A stretch of DNA of 64,000 bases from Leishmania martiniquensis. Lineage: Eukaryota; Euglenozoa; Kinetoplastea; Trypanosomatida; Trypanosomatidae. The first letter of the stretch is position 1. Each line of letters begins with the position of its first letter. Made by a program: the position numbers and the translations under genes. The notes below the pieces were generated by a model. That model had not been told where the DNA came from. It did no database searches and was given only the letters and a program-made list of their open reading frames with translations. Positions 43,177 through 52,414 of the stretch are shown here, in pieces. Where the stretch lies: assembly GCF_017916325.1 (NCBI RefSeq), contig NC_090169.1, forward strand, positions 934,001 through 998,000, in the 5' to 3' direction.

Positions 43177-43686
43177 TCAGTTTAATGGCGGTGTTTCGCA
43201 GTGTTTTGCACGTTGCTTCGCATTCGTCATCAATCTCGTTCTCTCTGCCTCGATGGGGTTCCGATGCGCCCTCCCTTCCTCGCCTGCCAGTCCCATCGCA
43301 TTCTGCATGCCTGATTCCTTCCTGAGAGAAGAGGGAGTAGAGGAGGAAGAGATGATCGAGGGCCCTATCCATTTCGTTTTTTTGCGTTTGTGACTATTCT
43401 TCGCGGCGTGGAGGAGCACCCGCTTCCAGCGACCTTCCTGAGCATCCCTTTGCCGGAAAAAGGGGTTTGGCGACGTCTTGGTGGAGACTTCAGCAAGCTT
43501 GATCAGCATGTCACCCAACGCCACCGCCGCCGCCTGATTCACCTCCGCGTGGCAACGGCACAGATCACCGCGAAAGCCACGGATAAGGTATAATCGTACA
43601 TTGTAATTGACATGAGCGCAGGCGGGGGAGAGGGAGAAGGAGTCAACCAAAAGAAACGGCTGGTCGCAAAAGATGAAGAAATACAT
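43177..43686 (-). CDS. Possible small hypothetical protein in the gene-poor stretch
   Basis: A 169-residue frame with an ATG at 43686. Unlike its surroundings it is not low-complexity. The central part reads RGFRGDLCRCHAEVNQAAAV, GDMLIKLAEVSTKTSPNPFF and RWKRVLLHAAKNSHKRKKTK, with a fair share of GC-ending codons. It then becomes Ser-rich and basic. No signal, membrane segment or known family is apparent. It could be a real small gene, a relic or chance; coding support comes only from composition and length. Confidence 0.3.
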   Translation of the reverse strand: MYFFIFCDQPFLLVDSFSLSPACAHVNYNVRLYLIRGFRGDLCRCHAEVNQAAAVALGDMLIKLAEVSTKTSPNPFFRQRDAQEGRWKRVLLHAAKNSHKRKKTKWIGPSIISSSSTPSSLRKESGMQNAMGLAGEEGRAHRNPIEAERTRLMTNAKQRAKHCETPPLN

Positions 43687-44421
43687 ACGGAAGGGGCGAG
43701 AGAGGTGCAGAGGTACAGGCGGGAGGACGGCGATGAGGACTGGTACAGCATCGTGAAGGAAAATGAGGAGGTGAGAACGGCTCTATGAAGTCTTGGAAAA
43801 GGGAAGAGCGCGCGCGAAACGAAACAGAAACAGCAACAAAAAGGAAACAGAAAGGGAGCGAAGATGCCTACGCATCGGTGCGAAAGGGGAGGCTTTAAGG
43901 CACACGCGGGCACCCGCGCATACATCCGAAAAGCGCCTTAAAGAGGCACTACAGAAAAGAGTTTGATAGAGAGCACCTCGAAGAAGAAAGATTATGGCAC
44001 CACGAAAAAAAATTTTCGGATCGGCCCGCGGACGCGGTAGCTGCATAGGAGGTTGGCTTTCGGAGAGGAGAATAAAGAAGGAGGAAGATGGGCAGGAATG
44101 AAAGACGTTTACATGCGGAAGAGACTCCTTTTTTTTTTTCAGAAGAACAAGAGAGGGGCACACACAAATATACACGCACAGGTGCGCTTACGATGAAAGG
44201 ACCAGCGCACACGTCCATTGAGGGAAGCGAGGGAAGACGTAGAGAGAGGGGGGACGAAAAAAAAAGAAGTACGCTGTATCAGTGGAAGGAGAAGGGATGC
44301 TTCAGGAATCGAAGCAGAAAAAGGAGCGCACACGCATACACATACGCGCACACACCCATATGCGCGGAAGAGTGGGGAGGGGGTAGAGCAATATGTACAA
44401 GTAGAGGAGCAAAAGAGAAGC

Positions 44422-44448
44422 AGGGAAGGAGGGGGAGGGGGAGGGGGG
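44422..44448 (+). repeat. G-quadruplex pattern
   Basis: Four G runs of 3, 5, 5 and 6 with short loops. A second one occurs at 44555-44578 and a third at about 48814-48848, so the gene-poor interval and the PP2C spacer are rich in such tracts on the plus strand. Confidence 0.6.
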
Positions 44449-45174
44449 AAATGAAAAGGGTTCCAAGGAGAAGGAGCGAAAGAAAGGAGTCGCCGAAGAG
44501 GCGAACTCACTGGCGAGCATGAGAGCCGAAATGGGAATTCCATGCATAGGCCGATGGGGGGTGGGGGTGGGGGGAGGGAAGTTCCAGTGGAAAGATGGAA
44601 AGAAAGGGGAGCTGAAAAAGAGGGGGCGACGACGAAACCAGTTCACAGAAAGAGGAAAGAAAGGCTTCGCGGCATCGACATGGAGAATTCAAACCGCCCA
44701 CACACACGCACAAACAGAGAGAGGGAGAGGGACAAGAAGAACGGGTATTGCTGACGACGCAGCACGCGTATACGCACATACTAATGCATACATGCAAACC
44801 TCTTCCTATTGAGGGGCAGAAACAAAAAGAAAAGGTCTCGAGAAAACGCTGCAGGGCGGAGAGGCATCTAAAAAAAATTTGGTGATCAGCTCTTTTTTTT
44901 TGTTATTCGTCGACTATTTTAAGTTTCTGCGCTGTCTTCCTTTGCCTACGCGCCTGTGAAAAAAAGGCCCTTGGCATGCGCGGCAGGGGTTCACGCACGC
45001 ATACGCACATGAGTATCTGCGTTCCGCGCCGCCGGCACGCGCGCCGTCGCGTCCGCACCAACCGCCATGCACCCAAGTACGCAACAAAATGATGCGAAGC
45101 GGAAAACGCGGCACACGGAAGAGCTTTGAGGCGGCCATGAGAAGCCCCCACAACACCAAGGAGCAATCGCACGC

Positions 45175-45200
45175 ATACATATATATATATAGATAGATAT
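45175..45200. repeat. AT/GATA microsatellite
   Basis: A TA run followed by two GATA units, between genes. Confidence 0.75.
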
Positions 45201-45765
45201 ACATTTCGTCTGAGGAAAGAAGAAAGCTACGAGCGCATCATGTGCTTCTCTGCCACGTACCTCAACCCTTCTCCGATTGCCGTCACGAGGGCGAGGGCAA
45301 GCGAAGGAGAAGGGTTGAGGAAATGATCACCCCTCAGATGCTGCCTCCTCCTCCTCAGTGCCACACACACACATACACACACCTACACGAACACATGCAA
45401 CGGGCGAAAGCACAGGAAAAAAAAAGCAGGCGTAAAGTATGCGGATGCAGAACGTGGTGGAAAGCAACCACAGACCCAACATGAATAGGCACCTGAGTCG
45501 TCCACGGTGAGGCAATAGCGGGTAGGAGAGAGGACGAAAGCGAAAGGGGCCATCCACAGTTCGCTTATCGACGAGCTTATAGGGGTGAGAATGACCTTTT
45601 TCTTCGCTCTCCTTCCTGCGTTGTACGAGTGGATACACTGTGGAGGCATGCACCGTCTTCCTCGCGTGCCGCGCCGCAGCCACAGTGGTATAGACAGCCT
45701 TCTCCCCATGTACGAGGAAGAAAGGAGGGCGCCAAGCAACATGGCAGGCAGGTCGCTACTCGACC

Positions 45766-46941
45766 TCACTTTGCGGCCCTGTCAAGGCCCGCCCGCGCCG
45801 ACCCGCCGAGTCTCACAAAAATGGCTGTGACGTTGTCCCGGCTGCCCCGCCGCAGCGCCTCTCGCACCAGTTGGTCGGCGACGGTGTTGGCGTTGGTGCC
45901 GCTCGCCGCGTACGCAGTGGCCAGCTCGACTGCTTCAGCGTAAGACATCGTGTCCCACAGGCCGTCACAGGCCAAAATCAGGAAGACATCTTCGTCGGCC
46001 AGCACGATTTCAGAGGTGTCGGCGACCGCGATAATGCCAGAGGGTCTGCCGTTCGTGTATTCCTCAAGCTTAAATCCGGCATCTCCAACCGCGCGCGACA
46101 CAGCGAGGCTGCACATGCGCGGGTTGAGCCGGGGGTGACCAACTCGGCAGTTGACAATGCACCCGCCCGCATTCCTGACCCGCATTGCCTCGGCGTCGTT
46201 GCAGCTGGGATTGTGCTTCACGGTCAACAGCACCGGCCGTCCAGCACGCGCGAGGACCACCTCACAGTCGCCAACGTTGCCGACCGTCAACACCGAGCCC
46301 TGGACGATGGCCGCGGCACACACGCAGCCAGCGGAGCTTGTGCCGTCGGTGCATTGCTCCAAAAACTCGCGCTCCACCTGCGCGAACGCATCGCTGAGCG
46401 CCTTGCGCGGAGCTGTCTTCAGGCTCTCGTGGGCTAGTGTAATTTTGTGCAGTCGGGAGCGGACATACTCGGCACACTGACGGCCGCCGTGCCCGTCATA
46501 GATGCCGAAGAAGCAAACATCCGACTCTACGACAGTCACGTGCGCGTCCTCCATGCTCGAGCGGATACCTTGATCACTTGCCACGCCGACCTCCTGCACC
46601 AACTGGTGCGGCGTTTCTTTCGCGCAAGGAAAGAACGAAGTACAGAGCGACGAGTTGGAGGAATGCCGCGGCATCTCCGGCGGGGCAAAGTGCTGCACCG
46701 AAGTCTCCAGCTCTCGGGGGAGAAGGATGTGGAACGACTCGGCCGGATCACATGTGGAGGAGTCGGTAGACGCGTGCTCAGCCTCGGAGTTCAGGTCAAA
46801 GCTCTCATTGTTCAGATAAGCGCACGGAAAGCAGTTCGAGCTGCCCGATACGCGTGACTTGTGCTGCGGCGGTCGGCCGTCGTGCATTGCGCTGATCGTT
46901 AAAAATGTGGCAATAGGTCGATGCTCTGGCCGGAGGCTCAT
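45766..46941 (-). CDS. PP2C-family Ser/Thr phosphatase, first of a pair
   Basis: A 391-residue metal-dependent phosphatase of the PPM/PP2C family. The catalytic domain starts near residue 120. Motifs in order: GIRSSMEDAHV (arginine, then the Glu-Asp metal ligands), FFGIYDGHGGRQCAEYV, SAGCVCAAAIV, VGNVGDCEVVLARAGRP, LAVSRAVGDAGFKLEEYTNG, LILACDGLWDTMSYAEAVEL and GSRDNVTAIFVRL. All usual metal-coordinating residues are present, so activity is expected. The N-terminal ~115 residues are Ser/Pro-rich. The first ATG (46941) follows a strong pyrimidine tract with no AG in between, so the message may actually start at the ATG at 46887 (373 residues). A paralogue is encoded at 51062-52414. Confidence 0.92.
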   Translation of the reverse strand: MSLRPEHRPIATFLTISAMHDGRPPQHKSRVSGSSNCFPCAYLNNESFDLNSEAEHASTDSSTCDPAESFHILLPRELETSVQHFAPPEMPRHSSNSSLCTSFFPCAKETPHQLVQEVGVASDQGIRSSMEDAHVTVVESDVCFFGIYDGHGGRQCAEYVRSRLHKITLAHESLKTAPRKALSDAFAQVEREFLEQCTDGTSSAGCVCAAAIVQGSVLTVGNVGDCEVVLARAGRPVLLTVKHNPSCNDAEAMRVRNAGGCIVNCRVGHPRLNPRMCSLAVSRAVGDAGFKLEEYTNGRPSGIIAVADTSEIVLADEDVFLILACDGLWDTMSYAEAVELATAYAASGTNANTVADQLVREALRRGSRDNVTAIFVRLGGSARAGLDRAAK

Positions 46942-49900
46942 CACCACCCAAATTGTGGGGGAGGTGAAGGGCGAACGAAGGGAAGGATAAAGATGGGGCG
47001 CGCTTGAAGTTAGCGCGCGCTCGCTGCAAAAAGACACAGAAAAGCAGAGGAAGGCTTATCAGGGGTGAGTGCTTCACGGGGTCACTGGAAGAGGTGACGC
47101 GCTGATGATGACAAACGATATCCCGACGTCCCATACGCGCACACACATATGAGCTACCAAAAGAAAAAGAAGACAGAGGCACTATCAAAACACAAAGAGT
47201 GACAAGAGAACACCTGACGAATAGAAACGGAACGAAATGGTTTCCGCCAAAACGCACGCACGAGAGCAGAAGTCCAACTGGGGGTAGGGGGATGACGGTG
47301 AGACGGAAGGAGCGAGAGGGTAAATGTACAAGGGGAGCAAGAAGTGCAAGAGAAAAAATATGGAGAAGAAAAAAAGGGAAGGAGACGCACGCGCACAGCA
47401 GCGCGGACCTGAGTGACACGAAGGTAACAGCCCTTCGCGCTGGGTTGAGAGGAGGGGTGGAAGACGAAGAGCGAGGTAACAGAGCGGGTGAAAGGGCAAC
47501 GGCGTGAAAGCAGGCCTCGAAAAAGCACAGATAAAAAGAAACGCTGTGTGAGCGCAGCTTGCTGATGTTGCGTATCGCAAGGGATAGGAAAGCAGGGCGG
47601 GATGGAGCCGTCAGTGGGAAGAGGGGAAATGAGTTCAGAAGCAATTAGAGGGATCGAAGAGAACAGAAGGGCGTGGTGAAGGGGTGTGGAGATTCCTCCT
47701 CGATGCGAGGCTGCCGCGCAGAGGAGGAGAAAAAGCATGAGGGAGAAAAGAGGGGCGCCAGTGCTGCCATCCGTGGTGTGGGGAGGGCACGTCTAAAGCC
47801 TGCAAAGGGTGGTGTATTGAGTGCGTTAAGTGCATGTGGATGCAAGAGGAGGTGCGATGGGTTTCGAGTGCGGTTTCCAGGCTCTCTTTGAACTCCACGG
47901 TGTCAGCGCCACTCCCCCTTCCGTCCTTCACACACAAATGCAGCTCGCTTTCGTAGTTGAGCTGCGCTAGGCAGCACACACCGTACGCACAAGGCCCTTA
48001 CCCCGCATGGCAGTCCTCTTCCGCCCTCTCCAGAGAAGCAGTCCGCCTTGAAGCAACAAGGACGGGCGTATCGCGACACGTCTTTGTTGGTGAGAAACGA
48101 GTCAGGGGATGCAGCCTCTTTCCCTTTTCGTGTCACTCATACAGCAATGCCCGGCGTGGAGCATGCACGCATCGCCACGCACGTTGCAGTCGACCTGAAA
48201 GGCTTTCGTTTTTTTTCTGCTGGGAAGTAGAACGGGTATGTGTGCGCATGCCTCGAGTACGAGAGGAAGATGGGGGTGGCAATCAGACAGACGAGAAAAG
48301 AGTGGCACTAAGAAAAAACGCCTTCGCGGAGATGAGGTGGCAGTGGCACGTGGAGGGGTCAGAGGTAGAGAGAAGAGGTCGATGGACAGTGAATACAAAA
48401 ACAACGAAAAAGTGAGGCAATGGAGGCGCAAGAACGCCCTCTCGGACTCACACTTTTTTGTGTGCCTGTTTTGTTGTTGTCGTGTGTGTGTGTGTGTGTG
48501 CGTGTGTGGGTGTAGGAGTGGGTGTGAATGGGCGGGGGTGCGCGTTTTGATTTCTATTTCCTCTGATGTGCCCATTTTTTTTCTCGCTGTCGTTGCTGTC
48601 CTTGATTCTGTTATCAGCGTGGTCGTTTGGCTATGGAGATGAAGCGACGCCTCAAAGACAGAAAGGCAACCAAGAGATCCGCGAGGCGAGCAGAGGAGAG
48701 AAGGACGGCGACCAGAAGGAAAGCACACACACACACACGCACGCACAAGCGCAAAACAAACGAGAAAACCATACGCGCACGCGCAAGAGAGTGCAAAAGC
48801 AAGCCCGAAAAGAAAAGAGGGGAGGGTGGAGGGTGGAGGGAGGGGGGGCAGTGCGAAGGATAAAGGAGGGAGGCGGTTCGAATCGCAGTGGTACAAAAAA
48901 GAGCGAAGCAAACAAGCGAAACGCGGCATAACAGTCGTGTTCGGGACAAGCAGTAACCCTCACAGGAATGCACACGAGTGCAGTCTATAACCCCAGTACA
49001 TGCAGGCACATATGCACAACTAATAGCGAGCACCATCATCTTTGTACTGCTCTCTCACCCCCCTCCCTCCCTCCCTCCCTCCCCCCTTCACCCCCCCGCA
49101 ACACACACCACTCCATCCTCCTACCCAAGGGCCTCGGGCACACAGCTATTGTATAAAGAGAGTCTCTGTACTAAGCTACCGCTTGGGCGTATTCGGCATA
49201 TTCTTCCGCCGCGCTGTGTCTCTCCATTTTCCCCATGTCATCGTGAACTAGATGAGGTGAGAGAGGTCGGCCACGGAGGAAACAGCGTCCTCCTTCCCCA
49301 CCCACGCGCAACCGAGTTGTCAGCCCTGCACAGTACACCAAGACAGCTAGCCGTTAGCCACACATCACTGTAGCAGACGCACTTTCGTGGGAGAGCTAGA
49401 ACTCTGTCGAGTAGCTCGGCCTTTTCCACCCCCCCCCCTCCATACGCTTTTTTTTGTGCGATAAAGGCGGCCGTTCACCCCCATCGCTCGCACATCTGAC
49501 GCCGCCATCACTGCAGGCACACATACGTACACCAGCCTTCAGGCGCTTCACCATGAACCACGACTCCTCTGTACCTCTCAAAGAAAAAAAAACGAAAAAA
49601 GAGAGACAGGAAGAGCACGAGATGTAAAAACGTCATGTACACGCAAAAGCGCACGCCGATGTGCTTGCGGCACAACGGCAAAACTATACACGGCCTCCTG
49701 AGTATCCTATCGCATGCGCACAAACACACACGCACGCAAAGAGGGAGCCAGAGAGAGAGAAAGGGAGGAGCAAAGTGAGCCACAGGGGAACACAAAACGA
49801 CCGCGAAAAGAAAACGAAAGAGGTAGACAAGTTTCACCATAGGGCCAGCCGTGCACACATACGCTCATAGATACACGTACACGTACGCTCTCCAAGCTCA

Positions 49901-51061
49901 TCACACACACCACTACGTACGGACTTTTTTTGCTGCTGTTGAGCTATTCCCATCCCCCCATACTCCACCCTTCTGGCTGCTCGAACCCCCACACCGCCAC
50001 TACCCACGCGGGCACACACAGAGAACGCGGCGATGAGGGAAATGCGGGAGAAGGGGAGAGCGGGTAAGTGAAAAAAGGAAGGAGGCTGAAAACAAAAGAG
50101 GGTACAGCGCAAAGTGGTGAAGAGGATGGAGATGACGCAGAAACGCAATACGTACACACAGTTATACAAGCAGCAGAAGACAACGTAGATAGGTCCAAGA
50201 AAACAAGAAGCACCCTCTCCACCTTCGCTCTCTCTCTATATATATGTCTGCCCCTCTACAGCTTCTCACCTCTTCCTTTAACCCGCTCTCGCAACGTCAG
50301 TGCCTGCATTGCAACCTCCCAGCCTCCACCACAGCAACCGCTTCCCTCCCCCTTTACAGCACTTCCGCTGCCGATTTTTGGGAGGAGGGGGGAAGGGGGG
50401 TTGCATGACAGCGAAAGGGGGAAGAACACTCATCCGGAAGGCCTCTTTGTTGAAAGAAGGGGTCGGCAACATCAGCCACAAAGAGCAGGGCGTGTGGGTG
50501 GGGAGTGGGGAAAGGCGAGCGCAGAAAAGGGGAAAGGAGGGGTGTAGAAGGAAAGAGGGAGTATGCCGCGTGTATGTGTGAGGTGTTGTGAGGGGGGAGG
50601 AGGGGGGTCCGGGTACGGGGAGAGGCGAGGGAGGAGGGAGGACGCGTTGAACCTTGGCCTCTTCTCGCTTTCCTGTCGTTGTTTTAGGATCACTTGGTGT
50701 CTGCCAGAATGCGCCGATCGTCCACGGAGCCTCTCCGCTTGCACGTACCTTCGTCGCCTTTCCCCTTTCTAGCCCTACCATCAACACCCGAGCCTGCTAC
50801 GCGGATGCTATACCATATGACTACCATGGTAGGGTACCGCCTACATACAAAGAAGTGCACTCTCTCCGCGCTGGAGGTGATCCGTCGTCCTTCCGTTCTC
50901 ACATGGGTTTTGGGGCTTGACAGCCTCTGCTCGGGAAGGAAGGTAAGGGGGGTGCTACAAGATGGCGAGCAGCAACGTTGCCGAGGACTGTCGTCTCTGC
51001 CCTTTGCCTGTGGGTGTGGGCGAGGATGTGGGCAGGAGTGCGGGTGTGTCGCACGCCATGG
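46942..51061. other. About 4.1 kb between the two PP2C genes
   Basis: No supported gene. It contains GT runs (48480-48510), C-rich tracts with CCCT repeats near 49058-49095, CA runs and several G-quadruplex patterns (for example 48814-48848 and 50580-50640). Long frames such as 48102-48929 on the minus strand are low-complexity. The part next to 51061 must contain the 3' UTR of the second PP2C gene. Confidence 0.55.
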
Positions 51062-52414
51062 CTACGGCTCGTCGGAGAGATTGCGCGTGGAGGTCGACAC
51101 AGCCGCCTCCGGCACAAGCTCGCGCGTGCTGAGAGGCCCCTCCCGGCGCGTCAAGTGAACCAGCATGGCAGTGACATTATCAGTGCTCCCTTTTGTGAGA
51201 GCTGCCTGGGCTAACTCCTCGGCAATGATCTGCGCCGGTACGCCTTCCTGAAATCGGTGGTAGCAGAAGTCCACCACTTCCGCGTACGACATGACATCCC
51301 AGAGCCCGTCGCAGCCGATCACCAGAAACTCATCCTCATCCGTCAATCGCGTAACGGACGTCTCTGGAACCGCGATCACTCCAGAGGGCTTGCCATCAGT
51401 GTACTTAGCAAGCTTGAAGCCCGCGTCCCCAATGGCGCGCGTCACCGCAAGACTGACGACTGCCGGGTTATAATTCGGGTGTCCGACACGATTGTGGCAT
51501 ACCTTGCCACCTACAGACCGAATTCGCTCCTCCTCGCTCGGGTTACTGGAGATGTTATGTCGCACTGTGAGGACGACGGGCTTTGCGTTGTGAGACAGCA
51601 CTACTTCGGCGTCGCCAACGTTTCCCACTACAAGCTTGTCATCTATAATCAACGCAACGGCGCAGACGCTGCCAGACTCGTTCGTCTCCGCCTCGGAGCG
51701 GGCGAGGAAGGCGCGATCGGCCTCTATAATGCCCTCAATGATGGCTTTCTCGGGGTTGGTCTTCACCTCTGGATGGCCGAGGATGAGTCCATGCAACTGG
51801 TCGCGGAGGTACTCGGCACATTGAGTGCCGCCATGACCGTCGTAGACGCCGAAAAACGGAATTCCTTCAGACAGCATCGTATGCTGGTCCTCCATCGTTT
51901 TTCGGGTGCCCTGCTCGGCCGTTGCTCCATAGTCCACCACAACGAAAGCGGTCTTGCGCATGCTACCGTGACGGCAAAGCGGGTTTAGCGTCGTCGAGTT
52001 CTGTCGCGACGGTGGCGTGGTGCCCATGCTGGAGGGAACAACGACGTGGTTGGACTGATGGTCTTTGCTGCCAGCACGGTCACCAGACGGCTGCGGTGCC
52101 GGTACATCATTGGTGCCCGCAGAAGGGGGCGACGCCTCCGGGGACAGCCCAACCTTTGGTGAATCACATGACCTTGCCAGTGTGCTTGCTGGAGCTGCCG
52201 AGAGAAAGTTTGGGTGCCTGCCAACGAATGTACTACTAGTAGAGCTGTTCTTGCTCATGGGAGCCGTCGGCGGTTTCTGCTTGGGACGTGGTATAGACCT
52301 CTTCTTTGGAGTAGCAAAGGCTGCTGTCGCGCTGGCAGATGTTGGGTTCTTGACGGAAGGAGGTGATCCAGGTCTCCGCGTCGCTGTCGCGTCGCTCTTC
52401 TTCTCTGCCGGCAT
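51062..52414 (-). CDS. PP2C-family Ser/Thr phosphatase, second of a pair
   Basis: A 450-residue PP2C with a ~145-residue Pro/Ser/Thr-rich N-terminus and a complete catalytic domain: GTRKTMEDQHTMLSEG, FFGVYDGHGGTQCAEYLRDQ, NESGSVCAVALIIDD, VGNVGDAEVVLSHNAKP, LAVTRAIGDAGFKLAKYTDG, FLVIGCDGLWDVMSYAEVVD and GSTDNVTAMLVHLTRR. It shares with the neighbouring phosphatase features unusual for the family: VGNVGD(C/A)EVVL instead of the common NVGDSRAVL, (K/R)HN in place of DHKP, and VGHP(R/N)xNP. The two are therefore a lineage-specific pair. The ATG at 52414 is the first in frame and follows a pyrimidine tract (about 52440-52465). The C-terminal ~25 residues extend beyond the fold. Confidence 0.93.
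   Translation of the reverse strand: MPAEKKSDATATRRPGSPPSVKNPTSASATAAFATPKKRSIPRPKQKPPTAPMSKNSSTSSTFVGRHPNFLSAAPASTLARSCDSPKVGLSPEASPPSAGTNDVPAPQPSGDRAGSKDHQSNHVVVPSSMGTTPPSRQNSTTLNPLCRHGSMRKTAFVVVDYGATAEQGTRKTMEDQHTMLSEGIPFFGVYDGHGGTQCAEYLRDQLHGLILGHPEVKTNPEKAIIEGIIEADRAFLARSEAETNESGSVCAVALIIDDKLVVGNVGDAEVVLSHNAKPVVLTVRHNISSNPSEEERIRSVGGKVCHNRVGHPNYNPAVVSLAVTRAIGDAGFKLAKYTDGKPSGVIAVPETSVTRLTDEDEFLVIGCDGLWDVMSYAEVVDFCYHRFQEGVPAQIIAEELAQAALTKGSTDNVTAMLVHLTRREGPLSTRELVPEAAVSTSTRNLSDEP

Larger units (their letters stand above)
38530..45765. other. About 7.2 kb with almost no credible genes
   Basis: Strongly purine-rich plus strand with GA, CA and poly-G tracts, AT microsatellites (39673-39698, 45175-45200) and a 12-14 G run near 42150. 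Most frames encode low-complexity Phe/Ser/Cys or Lys/Glu/Arg strings. Islands of more balanced composition occur at about 40830-41190, 41220-41420, 43190-43690 and 44914-45138. Only the third has an ATG-started frame of notable length. The stretch next to 45765 must contain the 3' UTR of the PP2C gene. Confidence 0.55.

Noticed and set aside
48870..48895. A GGTTCGAATCG sequence resembling a tRNA B-box
   Set aside because: No A-box or acceptor-stem pairing could be found at suitable distances on either side.
48102..48929. A 275-residue minus-strand frame
   Set aside because: It consists of repeats (HTHTHTH, CVCVC) from microsatellites and polypyrimidine sequence.
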